DNA of 64,000 nt from Paenacidovorax monticola (GCF_014489595.1 NZ_CP060790.1:4216001-4280000), one strand, 5' to 3'. Shown: positions 1-9,056, numbered from the stretch's first letter. Notes: generated from the letters alone by a model not told the origin. Made by a program: numbers and translations.

Positions 1-1
1 G

Positions 2-796
2 GCGCAATGCGCGCAGGTGCCGCCGGGTGCCGCGTTTTGCGACCACCTCTACAGCCAGATGCTGCCGCTGGAGCGGCTGTCGCTCTACCACGTCGTGCCG
101 GGCACCGACCGCGCGGGCGGCGAGGGCAACGTGGTGCGCGTGCTGGCGGTCCATGGTGGCACGTCGGTGGCGGTGAATGGCGCTGCGCCGGTGGTCCTGG
201 GCGCGGGCCAGTTCCACGAGATCGAGCGGGCGGGCCACTTGGACATCATCAGTTCGCGGCCCGTGCTCGTGGGGCAGTACCTCAAGGGCTCGGCGCTCAC
301 GGGGTGGGGCGACCCCGCCTTCACCGTGGTGCCGGGCACCGACCAGGCGCAGCGCGAATACGCCTATGCCGTGCCTTCCGGTGCACAGGCCTTTGCCGAC
401 AACGTGCTCAACATCGCCATGCCTTCTTCCGCCGTGGCCTCGCTGCGGCTCGATGGCGAGCCCGTGTCCGCCTCCTTCACGCCCGTGCCCGGTACGGTCT
501 ACAGCGTGGGCCATGTCGCCGTGAGGCCGGGGCCAGGCCGCATCCGGGCGGATGCTCCCTTCGTCGCGACGCTGTCGGGGTACCAGTGGGTGGCGAGCTA
601 CCACACGCTGCTCGGCGCGCCCCATGCGCCCGGCCCGGAGGAGGCTCCTTCCGGGCAGGGAGGGCCGGGGCCTTCGCTGGAAGGCATGGACGGCGGCATG
701 CCGGCGAGTGCGTGGTGGGGCTGGCTGGCGGTTGCCGCCCTGGGTTGGGTGGGCCTGCGTGGCCGCCCCTTGGTGCGCGCGCCACGCCGGGGCTGA
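2..796 (+). CDS. IgGFc-binding-like surface protein, 3' part
   Basis: The reading frame is open to the left edge, so the 5' end lies outside the window; about 264 codons remain. The visible part resembles the bacterial IgGFc-binding N-terminal domain: a Cys-x-x-V-P element, repeated VVPGTD segments before a mid-protein beta-rich stretch, an LDGEPV turn, and a final GYQWVASYHTLLG block. The C-terminus has a Pro/Gly/Glu-rich spacer, a short hydrophobic helix with several Trp, then an Arg-rich tail. That layout suggests a membrane-anchored or sorted surface protein. Function is unknown; adhesion or mucus binding would be a guess from the domain name. The next gene converges from the other strand. 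Confidence 0.6.
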   Translation, partial: AQCAQVPPGAAFCDHLYSQMLPLERLSLYHVVPGTDRAGGEGNVVRVLAVHGGTSVAVNGAAPVVLGAGQFHEIERAGHLDIISSRPVLVGQYLKGSALTGWGDPAFTVVPGTDQAQREYAYAVPSGAQAFADNVLNIAMPSSAVASLRLDGEPVSASFTPVPGTVYSVGHVAVRPGPGRIRADAPFVATLSGYQWVASYHTLLGAPHAPGPEEAPSGQGGPGPSLEGMDGGMPASAWWGWLAVAALGWVGLRGRPLVRAPRRG

Positions 797-838
797 GGGG
801 GCCGCGCAGGGCCCCGGAATGGGGTCGCCGCCTTTCTG

Positions 839-1852
839 CTACTGCACGAAGCCCATGCGCCCCTTGGCGCCCGGGGGCCGCGGCAGGTCTGCCACCTCGA
901 CGCTGTTGCGGTGGGCCAGCCGCGCGTTGCCAAAGCCCGTCATGAGCGCGCGGCGCATTTCGCGCGGCGGCATCTGGGCGAGCAGGTCCAGCACGGCAGG
1001 CTGGGGTTCGGGGTCGATGAGGCGGCCCCAGTCGTGGCCGGCGCGGATGCCCCGGTACAGATTCAGCGCGATGGCGCGGGCCTGTTCGGGCGTGGGCGCC
1101 TGCACCTGGAAGACGTTCATGCGGTTCAGGATGGGCTCGGGGATGGCGCGCTCGTCGTTGGCCGTGGTGATCCAGATGACCTGGCTCGCATCGATGGCCA
1201 CCTCGGCGAACTCGTCGGTGAAGCACTGGGCCGTGTCATGCTCCAGCAGGCTGTACAGCGCGCCCAGCGGGTCGTACTGCGCGTCGGCGCTGGCCTTGTC
1301 GATCTCGTCCACGACGATGACGGGGTTGGCGTACTCGCCGTCCACGAGCGCCTCGAACACCTTGCCGGGCCGCGCGCCCTTCCATTGCGAGGACGAGCCC
1401 GAGAGCAGCCAGCCGGCTGTCATCGAGCTCATGGGCACCAGGCTCATGCCCGTGCCCAGCAGTTCGGCGAGCTGGCGCGCGAAATGGGTCTTGCCGATGC
1501 CGGGCGGGCCCAGCAGCAGCATGGGCGTGACCTCCAGCCCGTCGGCGCTGTCCTGCGCCAGCGCCACGTGGCGGCGCACGTCGTCCAGCACGTCGGTGAA
1601 GTTGGGCAGATGCTCGTACAGGGCCGCCATGTCGGGGATGCCCGAGGGCTTGACCTGGAAGCGTTCGGGGCCGCGTTCGAGCATGCGTTCGTACACGGTG
1701 CGCAGGTTGTCGTAGTCGCGCTGGCTGCCCGACTCCTGCAGGCGCGCGAGCTTGCGCTCCACATCGCCCGGATGGAACACGCTGCGCATCTGCGCCACGG
1801 GAAGGCGCAGGGGCAGCGACTGAGGAACGAGGCTATGGTTGTTGCTGGTCAT
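839..1852 (-). CDS. Solitary Lon-like AAA ATPase
   Basis: About 337 residues. Walker A GPPGIGKT lies near residues 115-122 and Walker B VIVVDEID near 178-185, followed by a sensor-1 ITTAND and an Arg-finger-like PILNRM. The region after Walker A (SSMTAGWLLSGSS, then PGKVFEAL) resembles the ATPase module of LonA, but there is no N-terminal LON domain and no Ser-Lys protease domain. It is therefore a stand-alone AAA motor whose partner is not apparent. I chose the ATG at 1852 because GGGAG sits 6 bases upstream; an in-frame ATG at 1903 would add 17 residues with no good ribosome site. It lies downstream of grxD on the same strand but behind a terminator, so it is probably transcribed alone. Confidence 0.75.
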   Translation of the reverse strand: MTSNNHSLVPQSLPLRLPVAQMRSVFHPGDVERKLARLQESGSQRDYDNLRTVYERMLERGPERFQVKPSGIPDMAALYEHLPNFTDVLDDVRRHVALAQDSADGLEVTPMLLLGPPGIGKTHFARQLAELLGTGMSLVPMSSMTAGWLLSGSSSQWKGARPGKVFEALVDGEYANPVIVVDEIDKASADAQYDPLGALYSLLEHDTAQCFTDEFAEVAIDASQVIWITTANDERAIPEPILNRMNVFQVQAPTPEQARAIALNLYRGIRAGHDWGRLIDPEPQPAVLDLLAQMPPREMRRALMTGFGNARLAHRNSVEVADLPRPPGAKGRMGFVQ

Positions 1853-1972
1853 GGCGCGCTCCCGGTTGTGTGTGTGAGACCCATGTGGAGACCACGCGTT
1901 CATTCAAGCACACAGCGTGCCCGCACTCAATGGTGGGGAAACCCCGTCAACCCGCATGTGTGGCGGCGCAGC

Positions 1973-1997
1973 AAAAAAAAAGCCGCCCGAAGGCGGC
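1973..1997 (-). terminator. Terminator after grxD
   Basis: On the minus strand a GCCGCC/GGCGGC stem with a four-base TTCG loop is followed by nine T. It is a textbook intrinsic terminator ending the hemA-prfA-prmC-grxD run and separating it from the AAA ATPase gene. Confidence 0.9.
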
Positions 1998-2019
1998 CGG
2001 CGATGGCGGGGCGCAGTGC

Positions 2020-2346
2020 TCAGCCCTGGGCGCCCAGCACCTGCTGCAGCTCGCCCGACTCGTACATCTCCATCATGATGTCCGAGCCGCCGATGAATTC
2101 GCCCTTCACGTAGAGCTGGGGAATCGTGGGCCAGTTGCTGTATTCCTTGATGCCCTGGCGGATGGCGTCGTCCTCGAGCACGTTCACGGTGGTCACGTTC
2201 TTGGGGTCCACGCCGCAGGCCTTGAGGATCTGGATGGCGCGGCCCGAGAAGCCGCACATGGGGAAGCTGGCGCTGCCCTTCATGAACAGCAGGATGTCGC
2301 TGGATTTGACCAGTTGGTCGATGCGTTGCTGGGTGTTGTCGCTCAT
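2020..2346 (-). CDS. grxD: Monothiol glutaredoxin Grx4
   Basis: 108 residues, full length for the family. The monothiol active site CGFS is at residues 31-34, and the WPTIPQLYVKGEFIGG block that binds glutathione follows. Proteins of this type hold a 2Fe-2S cluster with glutathione and BolA partners and pass Fe-S clusters on in the cytoplasm. It is the last gene of the minus-strand hemA-prfA-prmC-grxD run, about 95 bases after prmC, and is closed by a strong terminator. Confidence 0.95.
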   Translation of the reverse strand: MSDNTQQRIDQLVKSSDILLFMKGSASFPMCGFSGRAIQILKACGVDPKNVTTVNVLEDDAIRQGIKEYSNWPTIPQLYVKGEFIGGSDIMMEMYESGELQQVLGAQG

Positions 2347-2441
2347 GGGGTACTCCTGAAAGGGGGGCCGCGTTCAAGGGAACGGCGATGGTGGGATTAT
2401 TTCATTGTCGGCACTGCCGCCGCTGGCAGGGGTTTTCGGAT

Positions 2442-3281
2442 TCAGGCGGGGCTGGCGCCGGGCCATTGCCCGCCCGTGCAGCGGGCGATGCCGGCCAGGT
2501 CGGCCCGGCTGGCGACCCGCGCGAAGCCGGCCGCGCGCAGCAGGGCCTGCACGGCGTCGGCCTGGTCCCAGCCATGCTCCAGCAGCAGCCAGCCGCCAGG
2601 GGCCAGCCGGGCCGGCGCCTGGGCCACGATGGTGCGGATGTCGTCGAGCCCGTCCGCGCCGCTGGCCAGGGCCGAGAGCGGCTCGTGCGTGAGGGCGGCC
2701 AGGTGCGGGTCGGCGGCGGGGATGTAGGGCGGGTTGGAGACGATGGCGTCGAACGGGCCCGGCACGCCGTCCAGCCAGCTGCCGTGCCGGAAGCGCACGG
2801 CCAGGCCCAGCCGCTCGGCGTTCGCCCGGGCCACGGCCAGGGCGTCCTCGCTGGCGTCCACGGCCAGCACCTGGGCATCCGGGCGCTGCCGCTGCAGCGC
2901 GAGCGCGATGGCGCCGCTGCCCGTGCCCAGGTCCACCACGCGCGGGGCGGGCTGGGGGGCGAGCAGCTCCAGCGCCCAGTCCACCAGGGTTTCCGTGTCG
3001 GGGCGCGGGTCGAGCACGCGCGCATCCACGGCCAGGGCCAGACCGTAGAACTCCTTGCGCCCCGTGAGGTAGGCCACGGGCTCGCCCGCCGCGCGGCGCT
3101 GGCACAGGGCCTCGAAGCGGGCCTGCGCATCGGGCGCGAGCGCATCGGTGTCGTGCGCCAGCAGCCAGGCGCGGCCCGCGTCGGGCTGGCCGATGGCGTG
3201 CAGCAGCAGCATCTGGGCGTCGATGCGCTCCAGGCCCCGGGCGCGGGCCTGGGCCAGGGCTTGGCTCAGGGTGGTGGTCAC
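2442..3281 (-). CDS. prmC: Release factor glutamine methyltransferase PrmC (HemK)
   Basis: 279 residues. The SAM-binding motif DLGTGSGAI is near residues 117-125 and the amide-binding NPPY motif near 183-186, both diagnostic for PrmC. The enzyme N5-methylates the Gln of the GGQ motif in release factors, here encoded by prfA immediately upstream in the same direction. The start is GTG at 3281 with no clear Shine-Dalgarno; a copy of the family-wide intergenic repeat occupies the 60 bases between prfA and this start, so expression may depend on read-through from prfA. Confidence 0.95.
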   Translation of the reverse strand: MTTTLSQALAQARARGLERIDAQMLLLHAIGQPDAGRAWLLAHDTDALAPDAQARFEALCQRRAAGEPVAYLTGRKEFYGLALAVDARVLDPRPDTETLVDWALELLAPQPAPRVVDLGTGSGAIALALQRQRPDAQVLAVDASEDALAVARANAERLGLAVRFRHGSWLDGVPGPFDAIVSNPPYIPAADPHLAALTHEPLSALASGADGLDDIRTIVAQAPARLAPGGWLLLEHGWDQADAVQALLRAAGFARVASRADLAGIARCTGGQWPGASPA

Positions 3282-3336
3282 TATGGTTTTAGTAGCTGGT
3301 GGCGCAGGTTGGGAAAGCGCTGGAGGTCGTTCTGGC
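3281..3336. repeat. Two-stem intergenic repeat, copy A
   Basis: This sequence between prfA and prmC shares the architecture of other copies in the window: a short A/T-rich stem ending in AGTAGCTG, then a GCGC...AAGCGC stem, then GGAGGTCG. It is one of the more diverged copies. Confidence 0.55.
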
Positions 3337-3341
3337 CTCGA

Positions 3342-4424
3342 TCAGGCGCTGGTCTCGAGTTCGGCCAGCAGCTCGGCTTCGCGCGCATGGCGCAGGGCGG
3401 CGAGCACCTCGGACAGGTCACCGTCCATGATGAACTGCAGCTTGTAGAGCGTGAGGTTGATGCGGTGGTCCGTGAGCCGCCCTTGCGGGAAGTTGTAGGT
3501 GCGGATGCGGTCGCTGCGGTCGCCCGAGCCAATCAGGCCCTTGCGCAGCGCGGCTTCCTTGGCGGCGCGCTCGCTGCGCTCCTTTTCCTGGATGCGCGCC
3601 TGCAGCACCTGCAGGGCCTTGGCCTTGTTGCTGTGCTGGCTGCGGCCGTCCTGGCATTCGGCCACGATGCCCGTGGGCAGGTGGACCACGCGCACGGCCG
3701 AGTCGGTCTTGTTGATGTGCTGGCCGCCCGCGCCGCTGGCGCGGAAGGTGTCGATGCGCAGGTCGGCCGGGTTCAGCGTGATGGCCTGGGCCTCGTCGGG
3801 CTCGGGCATCACGGCCACGGTGCAGGCGCTGGTGTGGATGCGGCCCTGGGTCTCGGTGGCGGGCACGCGCTGCACGCGGTGGCCGCCCGACTCGAAGCGC
3901 AGCGCGCCGTAGACGTTGTCGCCCTCGATGCGCAGCACCACTTCCTTGTAGCCGCCGAGCTCGCTCTCGTTGGCGCTCACGATCTCGACCTTCCAGCCCA
4001 CGCGGTCGGCGTAGCGCGTGTACATGCGCGTGAGGTCGCCCGCGAACAGGGCCGACTCGTCGCCGCCCGTGCCGGCGCGGATTTCGACGAAGGCGTTGCG
4101 CGCCTCGTCGGGGTCCTTGGGCAGGAGCAGGCGCTGCAACTCGTCCTCCAGCTGCACCAGCTCGGCCTCGGCGGATGCGATCTCTTCCTGCGCCATCTCG
4201 GCCATGTCGGGGTCGCCCAGCATCTCGCGCGCGCCGGCCAGGTCGGCCTCGCGCTGGCGGTAGCGTGCGTAGCGGCCGGCCACGGCCGTCACGTCGGCAT
4301 GCTCGCGCGAGATCGTGCGGTACTGGGCCATGTCGGCCATGATGTCCTCGCGCGAGAGCAGGAAGTCGAGTTCTTCGAGGCGCTGGGCATAGCGCTCCAG
4401 CTGGCTTCTGAGAAAGGGTTTCAT
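3342..4424 (-). CDS. prfA: Peptide chain release factor 1
   Basis: 360 residues, standard length. The RF1-type codon-recognition tripeptide PAT is at residues 188-190 and the peptidyl-tRNA hydrolysis motif GGQ at 233-235, matching E. coli RF1 numbering. PAT marks RF1 (UAA/UAG), not RF2. The gene lies 94 bases behind hemA and ahead of prmC, its own methyltransferase, a classical bacterial order. Confidence 0.97.
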
Positions 4425-4440
4425 GGGGCGGGAAAAAAAG

Positions 4441-4502
4441 GTGGTGCTACTTTTTCAGTAGCTTCTTGCGCTTGCAAGATAAGCGCCTGGGGCCGATCAG
4501 GC
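4441..4502. repeat. Two-stem intergenic repeat, copy B
   Basis: Lies between hemA and prfA. Stem 1 pairs GCTAC (4446-4450) with GTAGC (4458-4462); stem 2 pairs GCGCTT (4468-4473) with AAGCGC (4481-4486); a GGGGCCGATC tail follows. It is one of the best conserved copies. It could form paired RNA hairpins inside the hemA-prfA transcript. Confidence 0.75.
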
Positions 4503-4518
4503 CCGAAAGAGAGCGCCG

Positions 4519-5820
4519 CTAGAGGCCGTTCTTGCTCTGCGAGCGCAGGAACAGGCGCGAGACGGTCTGCGCGGTCTGCGCGCGCGATTCGGCGTCGCCC
4601 GCGCGCAGCTCGGCCAGGGTGCCGTGCATCATCTTCTGCGTGAGGCCGCGCGAGAGGGCCTCGAGCACGGCGTCCACATCCTCGCCCTTGGCCAGGAGCT
4701 TCTTGGCGCGCGCGATCTCCAGGGCGCGCCATTCGTCGGCCTGGGCGTTGAGCTGCTGGATCAGCGGCACCACGCCGCCCACGGGGCTGCGCTGGTCCAT
4801 CCAGTGCATGAAGCTCTGCACGCCCGCGTCGATGATGGCCTCGGCCTGCGCCACGGCGGCCTGGCGGTTGGCCTGCGCGGTCTGCACCACGCCGGCGAGG
4901 TCGTCCACGGTATAGAGGTACACGTCGCCCAGGGCCTTGACCTCGGGCTCGATGTCGCGCGGCACGGCCAGATCGACCATGAACATGGGGCGGTGGCGGC
5001 GCTTCTTGAGCGCGCGCTCCACGGCGCCCAGTCCGATGATGGGCAGGCTGCTCGCGGTGCAGCTCACCACGGCGTCGAATTCGTGCAGGCGGTCGGGCAG
5101 GTCGGCCAGGCGCATGACCTCGCCGCCGAAGCGCGTGGCGAGCTTCTCGCCGCGCTCCAGCGTGCGGTTGGCGATGGCGATGTGTTTGGGGTTCTTGGCC
5201 GCGAAGTGCGTGGCGCACAGCTCGATCATCTCGCCCGCGCCCACGAAGAGCACGCGGATCTGGCCCAGGTCCTCGAACAGCTGGCCCGCCAGGCGCACGG
5301 CCGCGGCGGCCATGCTGATGCTGTGGGCGCCGATGTCGGTGCTCGTGCGCACCTCCTTGGCCACGGCGAAGCTGCGCTGGAAGAGTTGGTTCAGCGTGGT
5401 GCCCAGGGCGCCCGCGCCTTCGGCGGCGCGCACGGCGTCCTTCATCTGGCCCAGGATCTGGGCCTCGCCCAGCACCATGGAGTCCAGGCCGCTGGCCACG
5501 CGGAAGGCGTGGCGCGCGACGAGGCTGTCCTCGAGAGTGTAGGAGTGCGAGCGCAGCAGCGCTGGGCTCACGCCGCCGCTGTGCGCCAGCCAGCCCAGCG
5601 TGTGGTCCAGCGCGGGCTGCGCGGCGGCGCAGTAGATCTCGGTGCGGTTGCAGGTGGAGATGATGGCCGTCTCCACGCCCGGATGGCGGCCCGGCATGCC
5701 GGCCAGCGACTGGCGCAGGCCTTGCAGCGTGGGGGCGATCTGGTCGAGCGCGAACGCGAACCTGCCGCGCAGGTCGAGCGGTGCGGTCGTGTGGTTGATG
5801 CCGAGGGCCCAGACTGCCAT
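4519..5820 (-). CDS. hemA: Glutamyl-tRNA reductase
   Basis: 433 residues. The nucleophilic Cys lies in [10 protein letters not shown] near residue 57, and the Rossmann motif [10 protein letters not shown] follows in the NADPH domain. The enzyme reduces glutamyl-tRNA(Glu) to glutamate-1-semialdehyde, the first committed step of tetrapyrrole synthesis by the C5 route. It is the first gene of the hemA-prfA-prmC-grxD run. The ATG at 5820 has no Shine-Dalgarno sequence and sits only 8 bases after a perfect TATAAT, so the message may be leaderless. Confidence 0.96.
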
Positions 5821-5828
5821 ATGGCGCG

Positions 5829-5868
5829 ATTATAAAATTTGTGGCTCCTGCGGGCAGGCTTGCCCGCA
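5829..5868 (-). promoter_or_regulatory. hemA promoter with -10 box and upstream palindrome
   Basis: On the minus strand a perfect TATAAT occupies 5834-5829; its normal start point would fall at or next to the hemA ATG. About 15 bases upstream, at 5849-5868, lies a palindrome (TGCGGGCA, four-base spacer, TGCCCGCA) that overlaps where the -35 box should be. It could be an operator or the end of another transcript; its binding protein is unknown. Confidence 0.5.
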
Positions 5869-5893
5869 TAAGCCTTGATCTACGTCATTTTTC

Positions 5894-6168
5894 ATGGGCC
5901 CGCTCGCCAGCCTGAACCACCTGCTGAACTTCGCCGCGCCCGCCCTGGCGCTGGCGGTGCTGCTCGCCCTGGGGGGCGGTTGTTCCTCAAGAAATCGGCC
6001 TTGGCGCTTTCCTGGTGGGCGCAAGTAGCTATCAACTTCATAGTAGGCTGCGCAGTGCTGGCCGCTGGGCTGGCCTGGCTGGGTCGCGACGGCAAGATGG
6101 TCACCTACGCCGCCTTGGCGGTGGCCTGCGCGAGCAGCCAGTGGGCGCTGCAGCGCGCCTGGCGCTGA
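5894..6168 (+). CDS. Small three-helix membrane protein, frame disrupted
   Basis: Restoring one base near 5977 (a GGC-GG junction that should read GGCCGG) gives one 91-residue protein starting at ATG 5894. It has three hydrophobic segments: about residues 10-28, 43-62 and 70-85. Without the repair both halves are truncated. No family with a known function is recognised; it looks like a conserved inner-membrane protein. The second helix is encoded partly by sequence resembling the intergenic repeat. It is divergent from hemA and converges on the LysR gene. Confidence 0.6.
6022..6075. repeat. Repeat-like segment inside a coding sequence, copy G
   Basis: AGTAGCTATCAACTTCATAG followed by GGCTGCGCAG and a GCTGG/CCGCTGG region matches the order of elements in the intergenic copies. 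It is read as the second membrane helix of the small protein. The match is by eye and may be coincidental in part. Confidence 0.4.
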
Positions 6169-6172
6169 TCGC

Positions 6173-7065
6173 CTAGTGCCCGGCCTGGCCGAGCAGCCAG
6201 GCGCGGAAGGCCTCGAACGCGCCGTTCGCCGGCCGTTGCGCGGGGCGGCACAGATAGTAGCCCCGGTCGATCGCCACCGGCCGGTCGATCGCGATGGCGA
6301 TGCGCCCCGCCACGAGGTCTTCCTCGACCAGGCAGCGCTGCACCACGGCCACGCCCAGCCCGGCGATCACGGCCTGCACGAGCATCGCCACCTGCTCGAA
6401 GTCGGCCGCGGGCGCGATGGGCGGGTGCGCGCAGCCCACGCCGTCGAACCAGGCCGCCCAGTTGTCCGGGTAGTTGGTGTGGGCCAGCAGCGGCCGCGCG
6501 AGCAGGTCCTGCGGCGCGCGGATGGCGCCGGGCCCAGCAGGTCCGCCGGGCGGCAGATGGGCACCAGCTCGCGCCCCACGATGTAGTCGGCCGCGATGCT
6601 GGCGGCGGGCCAGTCGCCCGTGCCGATGCGCACCCAGGCATCGATCTCGGGGGCCGTCAGCGGGTCATCGCGCCGGTAGGGCGCGAACGAGAGCGTGATG
6701 TCCGGGTGGCGTGCGCTGAAGTCCGGCAGGCGTGGAATGAGCCAGTGGCTGAACAGCGTGGGCGTGACCGACACGCGCAGTTGCCGCCCCGTGCGGCGCA
6801 TGCGCACGGCGCGCGTGGCCGACTCGATGGTGGTGATCGATGGGCCCACCGCGTCCAGGTAGTCGCTGCCCGCGCGCGTGAGCACGCTGCGCCGGCCCTC
6901 GCGCGTGAACAGGGCCAGGCCCAGGTGTTCCTCCAGCCGCGCGATGGCCCGGCTGATGGCGCCCTGGGTCACGTTCAGCGCTTCGGCTGCCTGCGAAAAG
7001 CTGCCCAGCCGCGCCGCGGCGGCGAAGGCATGGAGTTCCGACAGCGAGGGCGAGTGCATGCGCAT
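6173..7065 (-). CDS. LysR-type regulator, frame disrupted
   Basis: Frame-corrected length 297 residues. The N-terminal winged helix-turn-helix (LSELHAFAAAARLGSFSQAA, then TQGAISRAIARLE) is typical of GcvA-like LysR regulators. The frame breaks near 6528, where GGGCCCGG in the coding strand needs one more G; the downstream frame then supplies the rest of the effector-binding domain, ending in a GYYLCRP block and FRAWLLGQ. The ATG at 7065 gives the usual MRMHSPSLSEL start; the open frame extends upstream without family support. It is divergent from the Bug receptor and probably controls it. Confidence 0.8.
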
Positions 7066-7173
7066 GGGCGATGTATGAGCGTTGGTAATGAATCGGCGCC
7101 ATTTTGTCGCTTTTCGCGCCTGGCCGCGCTGCCGAGAATGCGGCACCCATCAACGCTCCGGAGGAATCCCACC

Positions 7174-8160
7174 ATGGCATTGCGCCGTACCCTGTTGTCC
7201 ACCCTGGCGGCCTGCGCGGCGGCCGCCACGCTCGCGCCCCTGGCCCATGCCCAGGGCGGCGACTACCCGAACCGGCCCATCAAGCTCATCGTGCCGTTCG
7301 GCGCGGGCGGCTCCACCGACATGGTGGCGCGTCTGCTGGCCGACAAGATGGGCCAGATCCTGGGCAAGGCCGTGGTGGTGGACAACAAGGCCGGCGCGGG
7401 CGGCTCGATCGGCGCGGACGCCATCGCCAAGGCCGCGCCCGATGGCTACACCATCGGCATGGCCACGGTGAGCACGCACGGCGCCAACCCGGCCATCTTC
7501 TCCAAGCTGCCCTACGACGCGGTCAAGGACTTCGCGCCCATCACCAACGTGATGAGCGTGCCCAGCGTGTTCGTGGTGCACACCAGCGTGCCGGCCAAGA
7601 CCATGAAGGAGTTCATCGCGCTGGCCAAGGCCCATCCCGGCAAGTACACCTTCGCCTCGCCGGGCACGGGGTCGCTGGGCCACGCCAACATCGAGAACTT
7701 CATGAACCTCGCCGGCATCGACCTGCTGCACATCCCCTACAAGGGCGCGGGCCAGGCCATCAACGACGCGCTGGCGGGCCAGGTCAACGCGATGACCGAC
7801 AACCTGCCCTCGACGCTGCCGCACATCAAGAGCGGCAAGCTGCGTCCGCTGGCCGTGCTGGCGCTCAAGCGTAGCGAGGTGCTGCCCGACGTGCCCACCT
7901 ACACCGAGCTGGGCTACCCCGGCATGGGCGACGGCGGCTGGTTCGGCCTGGTGGCGCCCGCGGGCACGCCCAAGGAGGTCATCGCCAAGCTCAACGCCGC
8001 CGCGCACAAGGCCATGGCCCTGCCGGACTACCTCGAGAAGCAGAAGGGCATCTCGGGCGAGTCCATGGGCAACACGCCCGAGCAGTTCGGCAAGCAGATC
8101 CAGGCCGCCATCGACCGCTACACGGCCGTGGCCAAGCGCGCCAACATCCGCCTCGACTGA
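7174..8160 (+). CDS. Bug/TctC-family periplasmic solute receptor
   Basis: 328 residues. A signal peptide (about residues 1-26, ending AHAQ) precedes YPNRPIKLIVPFGAGG, the hallmark of Bug (tripartite tricarboxylate transporter receptor) proteins. GKAVVVDNKAGAGG and a final IRLD-type end also fit. These proteins bind carboxylates or amides in the periplasm for TctAB carriers, but no tctAB lies nearby, so it is an orphan receptor. A GGAGGAA ribosome site precedes ATG 7174. Its stop codon overlaps the next start (TGATG), tying it to the N-formylglutamate deformylase, which hints at an N-acyl amino acid ligand. Confidence 0.93.
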   Translation: MALRRTLLSTLAACAAAATLAPLAHAQGGDYPNRPIKLIVPFGAGGSTDMVARLLADKMGQILGKAVVVDNKAGAGGSIGADAIAKAAPDGYTIGMATVSTHGANPAIFSKLPYDAVKDFAPITNVMSVPSVFVVHTSVPAKTMKEFIALAKAHPGKYTFASPGTGSLGHANIENFMNLAGIDLLHIPYKGAGQAINDALAGQVNAMTDNLPSTLPHIKSGKLRPLAVLALKRSEVLPDVPTYTELGYPGMGDGGWFGLVAPAGTPKEVIAKLNAAAHKAMALPDYLEKQKGISGESMGNTPEQFGKQIQAAIDRYTAVAKRANIRLD

Positions 8161-9056
8161 TGCAGTTGCCCGACTTCCTGCGCCCCCGGCCGGACACCCC
8201 GGTCGAGGTGCTGCCGCCCACCGTGCCCGCCCTGCCGCTGGTCTGCGACTCGCCGCACAGCGGCACGGCCTACCCCGAGGACTTCGGCCACGCGGTGCCC
8301 ATGGCGCTGCTGCGCCGGGGCGAGGACACGCATGTGCACACGCTGTGGCACACGGCGCCCGCGCACGGCGCCACGCTGCTGGCGGCCACGTTTCCGCGCA
8401 CCTACATCGACGTGAACCGCAGCGACACCGACCTGGACCCCGCGCAGATCGACGGCGCGTGGCCCGTGCCGCTGTCGCCCGGCGTGAAGACGCAGCAGGG
8501 CCTGGGCCTGATCTGGCAGCGCATCAGCAAGGACGGCGTGGCCACGCCGCTGTATGCGCGTCCGCGCACGGTGGCCGAAGTGCAGCACCGCATTGCGCAC
8601 TACTGGCGGCCCTACCACGCGGCGCTGCAGCAGGCCATTGACGCGAGCGTGCAGCGCTTCGGCGCCGTGTGGCACCTGAACCTGCACTCCATGCCCAACG
8701 ACGTGTACCGGCGCCTGGGCCGCCAGGATGCGCCGCCGCTGGCCGACTTCGTGCTGGGCGACCGCGACGGCACGACCTGCGCGCCCGAGTTCATCCACCT
8801 CATCGGCGAGACGCTGCGGGGCTTCGGCTACAGCGTGGCCTACAACGAGCCGTACAAGGGCGTGGAACTGATCGGCCGCATCGGCCAGCCGCACCTGAAC
8901 CGCCACAGCCTGCAGATCGAGATCCGCCGCCCCGTCTACATGGACGAGGACACGCGCGAGCCCAACGCGGGCTTCGAGCCGCTGCGCGCGCACCTGGACC
9001 AGTTGCTGGCCGTGATCGCGGCCTACGTGCGCGGCGCGCTCGCGTCGCGGGCCTGA
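8160..9056 (+). CDS. N-formylglutamate deformylase family hydrolase
   Basis: 298 residues. Family blocks include VCDSPHSGTAYPEDF near the start, a DVNRSDTDLDP metal-site region, and WHLNLHSMPND. The family hydrolyses N-formyl-glutamate to formate and glutamate, classically as HutG in histidine degradation, but no hut genes are present here. Translation is coupled to the upstream Bug receptor by a one-base overlap, which suggests that it acts on the imported compound. A bidirectional terminator follows. Confidence 0.88.
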   Translation: MQLPDFLRPRPDTPVEVLPPTVPALPLVCDSPHSGTAYPEDFGHAVPMALLRRGEDTHVHTLWHTAPAHGATLLAATFPRTYIDVNRSDTDLDPAQIDGAWPVPLSPGVKTQQGLGLIWQRISKDGVATPLYARPRTVAEVQHRIAHYWRPYHAALQQAIDASVQRFGAVWHLNLHSMPNDVYRRLGRQDAPPLADFVLGDRDGTTCAPEFIHLIGETLRGFGYSVAYNEPYKGVELIGRIGQPHLNRHSLQIEIRRPVYMDEDTREPNAGFEPLRAHLDQLLAVIAAYVRGALASRA

